From the NCBI GenBank assembly GCA_946408825.1, contig CAMJTU010000007.1, positions 62,001 to 126,000 of the forward strand: a stretch of DNA of 64,000 bases, given 5' to 3'. Source of the DNA: an uncultured Planctomycetaceae bacterium (GTDB lineage Bacteria; Planctomycetota; Planctomycetia; Pirellulales; Thermoguttaceae). Position numbers and translations under genes: made by a program. Within the stretch, counting starts at the first letter, position 1, and the number at the start of each line of letters is the position of its first letter. Below the pieces are notes generated by a model that searched no databases, had not been told where the DNA came from, and was given only the letters and a program-made list of their open reading frames with translations. Shown in pieces: positions 9,618 to 19,449 of the stretch.

Positions 9618-9733
9618 TCGCGTTTTTCTGCGTCGCGCGTCTTGATTTTCGACGTCCGCCTGTAGTATCATACAACGCGGCGGACGACGCGGTCGCCGAG
9701 TAATCGATACTTTTATAAAAAATAGTAAAGAAT

Positions 9734-10834
9734 ATGAAAAAAGTTCTATCAGTATTGTATGTGTTGTGGATTTTGAGTTCTGCCGTTTACGCCGACGACA
9801 ATATGGCTGCGGCGAACGAGTCGCCGGTTATTTCGCGTGAATTTGTTTTTGACGAAGCCCCCTTTGAGTCGTGTCATGCGTCGACGATTGTGGAGACAAA
9901 CGACGGAACTCTTGTCGCGGCGTGGTTTGGCGGAACGAAAGAAGGAGCGGACGACGTCGCTATATGGTCTGCCTATAAGGAAAAGAACGCCGAAAAATGG
10001 AGCGAGCCGCGAATCGTCGGTAACGCGGACGACGAGACCGTTCCATGCTGGAATCCCGTCCTCTTCCAACCAACCGACGGGCCGACAATGCTGTTTTATA
10101 AACAAGGACGTGAAATTGCGCGATGGCAGGGAGTTCTTCTCGTTTCGCACGACGGAGGTCGAACGTGGAACGAGCGCCGCGTTTTGCCCGAGTTTTTTAT
10201 CGGTCCTGTTAAGAACAAACCGGTTGAACTCGACGACGGGACGATTCTCTGTCCGTCGAGCACGGAGCACGACGGATGGCGCGTTCACTTTGAATTGATA
10301 CCCGCGCTCGACAAGACCTGGTTACGAACACAAGCGATCAATACGAAGGAAGAGGGCGGCGCGATTCAGCCGAGCGTTCTTTTTCATTCTGACGGAAGAC
10401 TCCAGGCGATATGTCGCAATCGCGACGGGATGGGAACCCTTTGGCAAACGTGGTCAGACGACAAAGGACGGACCTGGAGTAAACTCGAACCGACGTCTCT
10501 TCCAAATCCTTGTAGCGGAACCGACGCCGTCACGCTCCGAGACGGTCGGCAGCTTCTCGTCTACAATCATACGACAACCTTGACGGGAGGGCGCAATATT
10601 CTGAACGTCGCGGTAAGCGACGACGGAATCGTTTGGCGCGCGGTCGGCGTTTTAGAGAATGCGAAAGGCGAGTATTCGTATCCCGCCGTTATCCAAGGGA
10701 AAGACGGGACGATCCACATCACGTACACTTGGCGTCGTAAGAAAATCGTTCATATGACGCTCGATCCCAAACTCGTCGTCGGAGGAGAGATTGTCGACGC
10801 GTCGAAACCCTTCGTCGCGCCGATGTTGCGTTAG
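9734..10834 (+). CDS. sialidase-family (BNR/Asp-box) exported protein
   Basis: Signal peptide; Asp-box motifs SHDGGRTWNE and SDDKGRTWSK; AWFGGTKEGADDVAIWSAYK. Confidence 0.85.
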   Translation: MKKVLSVLYVLWILSSAVYADDNMAAANESPVISREFVFDEAPFESCHASTIVETNDGTLVAAWFGGTKEGADDVAIWSAYKEKNAEKWSEPRIVGNADDETVPCWNPVLFQPTDGPTMLFYKQGREIARWQGVLLVSHDGGRTWNERRVLPEFFIGPVKNKPVELDDGTILCPSSTEHDGWRVHFELIPALDKTWLRTQAINTKEEGGAIQPSVLFHSDGRLQAICRNRDGMGTLWQTWSDDKGRTWSKLEPTSLPNPCSGTDAVTLRDGRQLLVYNHTTTLTGGRNILNVAVSDDGIVWRAVGVLENAKGEYSYPAVIQGKDGTIHITYTWRRKKIVHMTLDPKLVVGGEIVDASKPFVAPMLR

Positions 10835-11195
10835 AATGCGCCGCGCTGCACGGCGTCTAGGGTATTGCGCGCCGACGCTAGCGCCGGTCTGTACGAATTT
10901 TTTCGTGATAATCCTAAGGATTAGCCGGACGCGTCAATATTGTCGAGCAAACAACCGTCGTGAAACAGTCGTCTATTTGGGGGCGTTTTTTGTATCTTTG
11001 ACGCGGTTTTAAACGACGTTTTCGCCGCTAGAATACGTTTCTCCGATCTTGTAACGCGACTCGCCGCACGATTTTCGGCGCGCGTATTTACCCGCTTTGC
11101 GTCCTCCGCTCCGGATGATTGCGCCGAGCCGACGCCCAAGATTTGCGCGACGCTGGATTTTCATGAACGTGTTGATCGTGGAAAGATAAGGGCGG

Positions 11196-11981
11196 CTAGC
11201 CCATGACGCTCCGTTTAACGCGTCTCAAAAGAGGGAGAACGCATTGCTTTCGTGCGATTGTTATCAAAAATCGTCTGCGCCTGAGGAGAAAAGAGCGCAG
11301 CGGAAAAATGGTTTGCCAGACGACGCAATACGCTCTGTATCGCCAATTTGCGACGGAGTATTCCTTGCCGTTTCTTACGAACGACGTTAAAACGCCGAAG
11401 ACGTTTTGTATGGGAATTGTTTCCGATAGACAGTTGGCGTCGCCGCGCAGGACGTACGAGTCTGATCGCGCCTTTATAACGCGGTGAAGGACGTAGTTGT
11501 TCCCTATTCTGTACAGGGCGACGTCGTTCTTTCTCAATCGCCCTGAGACAGCCGAGATGACGACGATATCCTTTCGCTCGCGCAACATGGGCGTCATACT
11601 GGAACCCTTGACTTGATAAACCAGTTTTCCGTCGCGACGCAGGAGTTCTTCGAAGGTTGTCGTTTTCATATCGACGGGCGCTTCAGACGCCGCGTCGGAT
11701 CGATCGGCGGAGTTCAAGGAGTATTCCTCGATCGCGTTGATTTTGCGGAGCGTGTCAAGAATTCGCTCGACGTCTTTCTGAACCGTTTCGCGGTCCGCGT
11801 CGTATTCTTCGAGCATCGCGTCGACAATCTCTTCCTTCGTGACGTCGTTCTGTAAGCGATCAATGATAAACGCCGCCGTTTCGTTGTTTCCGACGATTCC
11901 GTTGAACGACTTGCCCCCGACGGAAAGGAGAAACTGCGTGTCTTCGATCGTGTGCGTGACGAAATCGGATTTGAGTTTCAT
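11196..11981 (-). CDS. PqqD-like (RIPP recognition element) domain fused to SipW/S26-type signal peptidase domain
   Basis: N-terminal PqqD-like FVTHTIEDTQFLLSV...ETAAFIIDRL..DVTKEEIVDAMLEEYDADRETVQKDVERIL; C-terminal VKGSSMTPMLRERKDIVVIS...KNDVALYR..NNYVLHRVI...YVLRGDAN (Ser and His catalytic motifs of SipW-like peptidases). Confidence 0.8.
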   Translation of the reverse strand: MKLKSDFVTHTIEDTQFLLSVGGKSFNGIVGNNETAAFIIDRLQNDVTKEEIVDAMLEEYDADRETVQKDVERILDTLRKINAIEEYSLNSADRSDAASEAPVDMKTTTFEELLRRDGKLVYQVKGSSMTPMLRERKDIVVISAVSGRLRKNDVALYRIGNNYVLHRVIKARSDSYVLRGDANCLSETIPIQNVFGVLTSFVRNGKEYSVANWRYRAYCVVWQTIFPLRSFLLRRRRFLITIARKQCVLPLLRRVKRSVMG

Positions 11982-11992
11982 GGCGATTTTCC

Positions 11993-13351
11993 TTAACAGA
12001 CGTCGGCGTCTTCACGGCGAAGACTCGAATTGTCGCGAAGTGAAGAAAGGCTCGCGACAAGGTCGTATTCAATCTGGAGTTTCTTGACTTCGCGGCAACG
12101 TTGGAGTTTAATCGGGCAGCGACTGAAAGTCGTGCATTCGGGCAGGAAGGGACATTCTCGACATTTTTCCCGCGCCGACTCGGGGTAGAGGAACGATTCT
12201 AAGACGTCTTTTTTGACAAATCCGTCGTCGAGCGATCCGACGTCTGTTCCGGGGACGCAGTGTTCGCAGTTGTAGAAGAGCTTGTCGGGCGTGATGACGA
12301 CGCTCGAATAAGGGGTCTCCGCCATGCAGAACGCGACTCTATACGTTCGAAGGTTCGTCACGTTTACACGCGCGAAGCCCAGTGAGAGACTCCTCCGCTG
12401 AAATTGCAGACATTTTCCCCATATCTCGGCGGATTGATCGGAGTCTTGCACGGCGAAGAGCGGCGTAAGGCAAATCGCGACTTGGCTTTTATCCGCGACG
12501 CCGTTCGCGACGTCGTCGAGAAAACAGTCCATCCCTTCGAGATTGTCTTGATCCGCATTGACGCGGATGGTCGTTTGAATCTTCCGTTCGGCGAGCAGAT
12601 TGACGTTCTCAATGACTTTCCTGTAATTGTTCTCGCCACGTAGGTAGTTTTTCCTCAAAATATAGTCGTTTTCGGCGCCGTCCATCGAGACTTGGACGCG
12701 CTCTAGATTCCACGTCGTTTGTGCCTTTTCGATCAGCGAACGATTGAGCAGACTGCCGTTTGTGACCATTGTAGAGTAGAAATCAATTCCGTTTTCAACC
12801 ATCCCGGCGCAAATCTGATCGATAATCGCTTCTCCCAAAAGCGGTTCGCCGCCGAACCATGCGAGGTGAAGCGGTTTGTCTTTGCAACGCGTGGCGACGA
12901 TGAAGTCGACGACTTTCTCCGCCGTTTCTCGCGTCATGGAAACGGTTTTCAAGCCCTTTTCGTAACAATAGACGCATCGCGCGTTGCAGGCGGTCGTCGG
13001 TAGAATGGTGTATGCGGAAACGGTCCTTCTTTGCAACGCGACTCGGATGAGCTTTGAATAACCTTCATAAAACGCGCATTCGTCTCGAGAGGACGGCGCT
13101 AAGAAGAACCCCTCGGTTAGCGCTGTTAAGTCTGGAGAAGACGCGATCCTGGAAGGCGTGAAAATCTCGTCCTTGTCGAACGGGAGATCGGTTTCGAAAC
13201 ACTGTTTGGTCCACAAGTTGAAAAGATAAGATTTGCCGTCGACGACGATGGGCAAAACGAACTGCGACCACTTGTAGTTTTCGTTGGTTCTGATTTTTTG
13301 GCTGCGGATAAATTGTCCTAACTTTATGTCCCGCGCCCAAATTTCTTTCAT
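11993..13351 (-). CDS. radical SAM/SPASM peptide maturase
   Basis: CNARCVYCYEKG (CxxxCxxC), LAWFGGEPLLG, VTNGSLLN, SPASM-type C-terminus YNCEHC..GTDVGSL..KCRECPFLPECTTFSRCPIK. Confidence 0.9.
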   Translation of the reverse strand: MKEIWARDIKLGQFIRSQKIRTNENYKWSQFVLPIVVDGKSYLFNLWTKQCFETDLPFDKDEIFTPSRIASSPDLTALTEGFFLAPSSRDECAFYEGYSKLIRVALQRRTVSAYTILPTTACNARCVYCYEKGLKTVSMTRETAEKVVDFIVATRCKDKPLHLAWFGGEPLLGEAIIDQICAGMVENGIDFYSTMVTNGSLLNRSLIEKAQTTWNLERVQVSMDGAENDYILRKNYLRGENNYRKVIENVNLLAERKIQTTIRVNADQDNLEGMDCFLDDVANGVADKSQVAICLTPLFAVQDSDQSAEIWGKCLQFQRRSLSLGFARVNVTNLRTYRVAFCMAETPYSSVVITPDKLFYNCEHCVPGTDVGSLDDGFVKKDVLESFLYPESAREKCRECPFLPECTTFSRCPIKLQRCREVKKLQIEYDLVASLSSLRDNSSLRREDADVC

Positions 13352-13367
13352 AAAGTTACCTGTCGCC

Positions 13368-13603
13368 TTAAAAGTTTACGGCGTTTGTCGCCAAAGCGAC
13401 GCGCGCCCCTGCCGACGGGGAGCAACGTTGGATGAACGCTAATTTCTCGACGTCCTTCAATGGGAATTTATGCGAATAGCCCGCCGACAAGAGCTTATGA
13501 TTCCGAACGTAAAAGCTTTTACGACTTCGACGTTTAGGCTCGACGCCAAGTGTTCCAAACAGTCGGCGTAGTAGTCGTGTCCGCAATAGGCGATCTTAAG
13601 CAT
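13368..13603 (-). pseudogene. possible truncated/frameshifted formyltransferase-like gene
   Basis: MLKIAYCGHDYYADCLEHLASSLNVEVVKAFTF resembles the N-terminus of formyltransferase-family enzymes; a +1 shift continues as RNHKLLSAGYSHKFPLKDVEKLAFIQ. Confidence 0.3.
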
Positions 13604-14015
13604 GCGAATGAAGTCTTTTTCAACTCGAACAAAAGCAAGGGAAACGCGACCCATAGAATAATGATCGAGCAGCGGTTCTGGCAAACAATAACGCAACTAT
13701 ACGAAACACCCGCCCGTTCTCGATTATACTCCGCCGCGTCGATATTGTCGAGTTTGATTTCTAGAAACGATATTGTTTTAAGTTATGGCGCTGTCGACTT
13801 GTTCTCGTTTTCTCGTTGTTAAACGTCCGAAGCGTTAGAGTGGACGATTCCGGCGTCGTCCAATTCTTGTCGACGCCTTGAAATCGAGAGGTTAAGACGT
13901 TAGAATGACTTGGGAATTGTCTCCGCGCGAAAGAGAGCGGAGAGACACACTCTCTAACATTGAATGCGAGCGTGGCGCGTGAAAGACGCGGCGTTTGCTA
14001 GAAAGAGTTGCGATA

Positions 14016-15185
14016 ATGCGTTGTGAAGAACAGTTTTATAAGATTTACGGGCGCGATCCGGAGTCTCGAACGTTTTGTCCTTATCGGGTTTGTCCAATAG
14101 GGGCGCATGTCGATCACAACTTAGGGAAGATTACCGGCTTTGCGATCGATCAGGGCATAACGTTCGCGTATGGACCGAAGATGAACGGGGTTGTGGAAGT
14201 GACGTCGCTTCAGTTCCCCAAGCGCGCGCAGTGGTTCGTTCACAACCCCCCTCGACCCGAACGAGACTGGGCGGACTATTTTCGCGGCGCAACGCTCGCG
14301 CTCGGCACGCGATATCCCTTGAGCGTCGGGATATGCGGCGTCTTCGACGGGTCGTTGCCGATCGGCGGACTCTCCTCGTCGGCGGCGGTGACGATTTCAT
14401 TCCTCGCGGCGCTTGCTCGCGTCAACAAGATCGAACTTCAGCGTCAGGAGATTATCGACCTTGCGTACGAGGCGGAGAAGGATTACGTCGGCGTCTCCGT
14501 CGGAAAGCTCGACCAGTCGTGCGAGGTCCTTTCCAAGGCGAACTCGATGCTCTATCTCGACACGCTCGACGGCTCCTACGAGGTCATTCCGACGAACCCC
14601 GTCTCGAAACCGTATATTTTCGCGATTTTCTTCTCCGGATTGGAACACAATCTCGTCGGGTCGAAATACAACATGCGCGTCGACGAGCTTCGCGCGGGCG
14701 TCTACGCGCTTCAGGCGTTTGCGGGGATTCCGTATGGGAAATTTGGCGAATCTTATGCGAGAACGACGCCTCTCGAGGTCTACTGGGAGTATCGCGAGAA
14801 ACTTCCGACTCCGTGGCGCAAACGCTGCGACCATTGGTATTCCGAGCAGGATCGAGTCGAACGCGGCGCGGAAGCGTGGCGGCGCGGCGACGTCGAAGAA
14901 TACGGCAAGCTCTCCTTCGAGTCGGGGATGAGCAGCATCGTCAACTGGGAAAGCGGCGCGCCGGAGCAGATTAAGCTCTATGAAATCATGCGCAATACTG
15001 ACGGAATCTACGGCGGACGCTTCGCGGGCGCGGGTTTCAAAGGATGCTGTTTGGCGCTGATTGACCCCGCGAAGAAAGACGACGTTCTCGGCTCCGTAAC
15101 GGACGCGTATCTGCGCGAATTTCCACATCTTAAAGAAAAGTATTCTTGCTGCGTGAGCGCGGCGTCGGAGGGGATCGTCCTATGA
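14016..15185 (+). CDS. GHMP sugar kinase (galactokinase/galacturonokinase-like)
   Basis: CPYRVCPIGAHVDHNLG, PIGGLSSSAAVTISFLAAL, GGRFAGAGFKGCCLALID. Confidence 0.88.
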   Translation: MRCEEQFYKIYGRDPESRTFCPYRVCPIGAHVDHNLGKITGFAIDQGITFAYGPKMNGVVEVTSLQFPKRAQWFVHNPPRPERDWADYFRGATLALGTRYPLSVGICGVFDGSLPIGGLSSSAAVTISFLAALARVNKIELQRQEIIDLAYEAEKDYVGVSVGKLDQSCEVLSKANSMLYLDTLDGSYEVIPTNPVSKPYIFAIFFSGLEHNLVGSKYNMRVDELRAGVYALQAFAGIPYGKFGESYARTTPLEVYWEYREKLPTPWRKRCDHWYSEQDRVERGAEAWRRGDVEEYGKLSFESGMSSIVNWESGAPEQIKLYEIMRNTDGIYGGRFAGAGFKGCCLALIDPAKKDDVLGSVTDAYLREFPHLKEKYSCCVSAASEGIVL

Positions 15186-15919
15186 AATGTCTTTTTCTTG
15201 CCGCCGGTTACGCGACGCGGCTCTATCCTCTTACGGAAAACTTTCCCAAGCCGCTCCTTAAAGTCGGAAGCAAAAACATCCTCGAACATCTTCTCGACGA
15301 CCTTGCGTTGGCGAACGAGATCGATCAGTTTTACGTCGTGACGAACGCGAAGTACGCGCCGGTCTTCCGCGAATGGGCGGCGACGCGTCCAGAAAAGATC
15401 GACGTCGTCGACGACGGAACCTCCACGAACGAGACGCGTCTCGGCGCCGTACGCGACATAATCTTCGCGCTTGAAACGCGCCAAATCGACGACGATCTCT
15501 TCGTGCTCGCGGGGGACAATCTCCTCGATTTCAGTCTTGTCGGGTTTCTGAACTACGCGAAAGAGAAGGGCGCAAGCTGCGGGATGCGGTATTACGAGCC
15601 TGACGTTGCGAAGCTTCGGAAGGCGGGCGTCGCCGAAATCGACGCGGACGACCGCATCGTCGCGATGACGGAGAAGCCGCAAGACCCGAAATCTCACTGG
15701 TGCACGCCGCCTTTTTACTTCTATCGTCGAGAGGACCTTCCTCTGGTGAAGTCGTCCGTCGACGCGGGGTGCGGAGTCGACGCGCCCGGTTCGCTACTGG
15801 CGTGGCTTTCGTCTCAAATCCCGGTCTACGCGTATGTTATGCCGGGCGAACGACATGATATCGGCGATCTTGCAAGTTACGAAAAAGCGCAAAAACTCTT
15901 TGAGGAACGCGGATTATGA
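15182..15919 (+). CDS. NTP-transferase (sugar-1-phosphate nucleotidyltransferase family)
   Basis: MKCLFLAAGYATRLYPLTENFPKPLLKVGSKNILEHLL; ATGA overlap with upstream kinase. Confidence 0.88.
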   Translation: MKCLFLAAGYATRLYPLTENFPKPLLKVGSKNILEHLLDDLALANEIDQFYVVTNAKYAPVFREWAATRPEKIDVVDDGTSTNETRLGAVRDIIFALETRQIDDDLFVLAGDNLLDFSLVGFLNYAKEKGASCGMRYYEPDVAKLRKAGVAEIDADDRIVAMTEKPQDPKSHWCTPPFYFYRREDLPLVKSSVDAGCGVDAPGSLLAWLSSQIPVYAYVMPGERHDIGDLASYEKAQKLFEERGL

Positions 15920-18900
15920 CGAACCGTTCGATCTATCTTTCCGTCCTGCTTTGCTCGTTTCTAACCGTCGTGCCGACGTTCGCGCAAGAGACCGGTTCCG
16001 CCGCGACGCTAGAGAAGATTCTCGCGCTTCCCTGCGTTACGGGCGAACGCGTCGAACCTGTCGACGGATTCGTCGCTTACGGAGGAACATGGCGCGTTTC
16101 CGACGACGGCGTCGTTTCCGCAGCCCCGGATTCCGGCGCGAGGTTGACGTGGAACGATCCCGCGTGGCAGACGGCAAAATCAGGCGATATCGAACTTGAA
16201 CTTCGTTTTCAAACCGCTTCCGAAGGCTTTAGCGGACTGTGCTTTAAAATCACTGATTCCGCGACGGGAGCCGACGCGTTCAACGGCTACGAGATCGGCT
16301 TCAACCCCGCGCAGAAAGTCGTGAACCTCGGCGCGCATCGTCAGAACTATTCGCCGTTGGCGCGCGTTCCTTTCGACGTTCCGATCGGCGAGTTCTTTAA
16401 ACTCCGCGTCCGCTTCGACGAGACGGGCTTCGTCTTCTATCTTAACGGCGAATACGCCGGGGAATACCATGAGGTCGCGCCGAAAAAGGACGATCCGCTT
16501 CGCGCCGGAACATTTGCGCTTCGAATTTGGCAGAACGCCGTCGAATACCGCAATCTCCGCGTCCGACTCGGCGACGTCCTTGACGCGCCCGTCGTCGCCG
16601 TCCACTTTGCGTCGCCCGCGCTCGACGAATCTGACGCGCCGGAAACGCTTGACGTCGAAGAGCTTCCGCCTTTTATTTACGTCGCGCGGTCGCTTCTCAA
16701 CCGTCCGAACTCCGTCGGCAACGACCTATGGCAGGCGACTCCGAAAAAGCCCGGTTGCGCCATACGTTACGTTGATCCCGCCTGTCCTGAGAAAGGAATT
16801 AAAACCCTTTTTGAAGATCCCGACGGGTCGATTTACGACATGAATCTGTCTTTCGACGCGAAGACAGTCTTCTTCTCCTATCGTCCGAAGGATTCCGCGT
16901 ATTGGAATATATGGCGAATCGGAATCGACGGTTCCGACCTGACTCAGCTTACGCACGGTCCGTTCTTTGACGTGTCGCCCGTCGAACTTCCCGACGGCGG
17001 GATCATGTTCGTCTCGACGCGACGTTTCGGACGCACCGTCTGCCAGCCCGGTCCCGCGTCGAATCTGTTCCGCATGAATCCCGACGGCTCAGGGATTACG
17101 TGCGTGAGTATGAACACGCTTTCGGACTTCAACCCGCAAGTTCTGCCCGACGGGCGCGTTCTCTTTACGCGCTGGGAATACGTAGACCGCGACCTCACGT
17201 ATCGTCAGTCGCTGTGGACGGAAAACCCCGAAGGAACGCTCTATCAGCTTTTCTATGGGAACACGCTGCGCGATTTCGGTTCCATTCTGCAAGCGCGTCC
17301 GATCCCCGGCGCGCCCGCGTCGAAAGTCATCGCGTCCTTTACGCCGCATCATGGGTATCCGCACGGCGCGATCGGCGTCGTGGATCGGTCAAGGGGAATT
17401 GAGTCCGGACGCGGCGAGGGTTACGTCTTCTGGTCGAAAGAGTTTGACGTCGTTCAGGATACGTCGCGCGAATACGCGTGGCGCGATCCGTTCGCGCTCG
17501 ACGAGGAACGCGCGATTTGCGCCTTTGGCTCCGAAGATCGAACCGTTTTGGGGCCTAATTCCACCGGGTCGAGTCTTCGCTATCGTATTTGGCTTCTCGA
17601 CTGCGACGGAAACCGCAAACTCCTCTGCGAAGAGCCTGAACTTGACTGTTTCTGCCCGATCGCCGTTGAAGAGACGTCGCGTCCGCCCGTCCAGCCGTCG
17701 CGTATCGCCAAGCCGGATCTTAGAATGAAGTTGCGTCCGCGTCTCAAGCCGGACGAACTCTTTTCCGGATTGCGCCAGACCGACGGCGTCGAGCCGTATG
17801 GCGAATATTCCGCGCTTGTGAAACGTGTCAACGCGAATCCTGACGACGAGACATGCCGCGTCGACGCCGACGTCTGGGGAATTCCCGAGCGAATGAACCT
17901 CATGGACGGCGACCCCGTCGGACAAGTCGCGCTCGCCGACGTATATCAGGGGTTGGAGCCGACCGTCAAACGCGGCGCGGTCAAGAAGTTGCGAATTATG
18001 GAGCAAATCCGCAAGACGGAGGAACTTTACGATCGCTCCTTCGACCAGTCTCCGTCGATGGGAGTCGCGACTTATTACGCCAAACGCTGCTGGGGCGAGG
18101 TTCCCGTCGAAGAGGACGGGAGCGCGAATTTCTACGTTCCTGCTCTTCGAGAAATCTATTTCCAAGCGCTCGACGAAAAGGGACGCGAAATACAGCGCAT
18201 GACGAGCGCCGTGCAGTTCATGCCCGGCGAGTCGATCGGCTGCGTCGGCTGCCACGAGGATCGCGACGCGACGCCCGCGACCGCCCAAGAGTCCAGTCGC
18301 CGTCCGACTGCCGGACTGCGCGCGCCCGACGTTCCCGTCATTCCTGACTATCTTTACGACGCCTACGAGGAACGCCTCGCAAGCGGCGGCAATAGAACGC
18401 TCGACGCCGGAGTCGTCGATTATCGATCGCTCGTTCAGCCCGTTCTGGACAAATACTGCGTCTCGTGTCACGAGGGCGCCGACCCTGCGGGCGGGTGCGA
18501 CCTGAGCGGCGACCTGACGCGGTATTTCTGCGAGTCGTACGAGTCGATACTGTTGAGGAGCCGATCTTATCGTCAGGCGGACATGCTCACGGGCAAAATG
18601 CCGGAATCTCAGCAAAAGCTCGGCAAGCCGCTGGCGCAGTTTTACTGGCTCCTCTTCACGACGAGCGCCGTCAACGAACCCTATACGACGGGAACGCTCG
18701 CGAGTCGATTGCCCGATTACTTTACGGAAGAGCATTGCGGCGTGAAAGTCGACGAGAAATCGATGGAACGCGTCGATTTTTGGCTCGATTCCAACGCTAT
18801 TTACCAAGGAACTTACGCGCATTCTCGACCGCAATCCGCAGGAAGACGCGACCGCTGGGCGCCCCTCGACGGCAAGGGACAGGCGAAATGGTTCGACGAC

Positions 18901-19260
18901 GAGTTTAAGCCCGTCTACGACCGGAAGTGCGCCGAATGCCACAAAGATATCCTTGGCGGCAACCATGATCTTGAAGGCGTTCACGACGCGCGCAACATCG
19001 ACTGGACGGGGCGCTTCGCATGGCTTAACCTGACGCGTCCCGAATTCAGCCCGGCGCTGACCGCGCACCTCCCGAAAGAGCAGGGCGGACGAGGACTTTC
19101 GGTCGAACCCGGAGGCGCCGCGCCGCGATATGTCTTTGAAACGAAGGACGACCCCGATTGGCAGACGATGCTTCACGCGATTGAAAAAGGCCGCGCCGAC
19201 GCGCTCGCGCGTCCTGAAGCCGATCAACCGGGCTTCACAGGCGCGCGACCAGAACCGTAG
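15916..19260 (+). CDS. HzsA-related multidomain protein: signal peptide, LamG/DUF1080-like domain, beta-propeller-like region, three CxxCH motifs
   Basis: ATGA overlap with upstream gene; FGATTC-like propeller segments (DGSDLTQLTHGPFFDVSPVELPDGGIMFVSTRR), CVGCH, CVSCH, CAECH. Confidence 0.82.
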   Translation: MTNRSIYLSVLLCSFLTVVPTFAQETGSAATLEKILALPCVTGERVEPVDGFVAYGGTWRVSDDGVVSAAPDSGARLTWNDPAWQTAKSGDIELELRFQTASEGFSGLCFKITDSATGADAFNGYEIGFNPAQKVVNLGAHRQNYSPLARVPFDVPIGEFFKLRVRFDETGFVFYLNGEYAGEYHEVAPKKDDPLRAGTFALRIWQNAVEYRNLRVRLGDVLDAPVVAVHFASPALDESDAPETLDVEELPPFIYVARSLLNRPNSVGNDLWQATPKKPGCAIRYVDPACPEKGIKTLFEDPDGSIYDMNLSFDAKTVFFSYRPKDSAYWNIWRIGIDGSDLTQLTHGPFFDVSPVELPDGGIMFVSTRRFGRTVCQPGPASNLFRMNPDGSGITCVSMNTLSDFNPQVLPDGRVLFTRWEYVDRDLTYRQSLWTENPEGTLYQLFYGNTLRDFGSILQARPIPGAPASKVIASFTPHHGYPHGAIGVVDRSRGIESGRGEGYVFWSKEFDVVQDTSREYAWRDPFALDEERAICAFGSEDRTVLGPNSTGSSLRYRIWLLDCDGNRKLLCEEPELDCFCPIAVEETSRPPVQPSRIAKPDLRMKLRPRLKPDELFSGLRQTDGVEPYGEYSALVKRVNANPDDETCRVDADVWGIPERMNLMDGDPVGQVALADVYQGLEPTVKRGAVKKLRIMEQIRKTEELYDRSFDQSPSMGVATYYAKRCWGEVPVEEDGSANFYVPALREIYFQALDEKGREIQRMTSAVQFMPGESIGCVGCHEDRDATPATAQESSRRPTAGLRAPDVPVIPDYLYDAYEERLASGGNRTLDAGVVDYRSLVQPVLDKYCVSCHEGADPAGGCDLSGDLTRYFCESYESILLRSRSYRQADMLTGKMPESQQKLGKPLAQFYWLLFTTSAVNEPYTTGTLASRLPDYFTEEHCGVKVDEKSMERVDFWLDSNAIYQGTYAHSRPQSAGRRDRWAPLDGKGQAKWFDDEFKPVYDRKCAECHKDILGGNHDLEGVHDARNIDWTGRFAWLNLTRPEFSPALTAHLPKEQGGRGLSVEPGGAAPRYVFETKDDPDWQTMLHAIEKGRADALARPEADQPGFTGARPEP

Positions 19261-19364
19261 CGTCTGATTTGCGACGAATAACGAAACGCCGAATTGTAAA
19301 TTGATTCCGCGATCAGTTTACGGTTTGGCGTTTTGTTTAAATCGCCGGTTTTACGGCAAAGAAC

Positions 19365-19388
19365 GGCGTCCGACGCCGTCTTTTTTTG
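19365..19388 (+). terminator. intrinsic terminator
   Basis: ACGGCGTCCGACGCCGT followed by CTTTTTTTG. Confidence 0.7.
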
Positions 19389-19449
19389 AAATTGCGCGAC
19401 ATAACGCGGTGAAGATCGAAAAGAGAACCGCCCCGAGACAAGCGTTTTT

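Noticed and set aside
10950-10966. GTCGTGAAACA as a third parS-like site
   Set aside because: Only the right half matches; the left half (AACCG) does not form the palindrome.
17389-19227. 612-aa antisense ORF (and similar long ORFs at 27508..29331 +, 50609..51703 +, 14397..15128 -, 34103..35002 -)
   Set aside because: They lie entirely opposite confidently identified genes (HzsA-like, proS, uvrB, sugar kinase, DUF1598) and show Arg/Val-rich mirror translations with no domain signatures; they are codon-bias artefacts.
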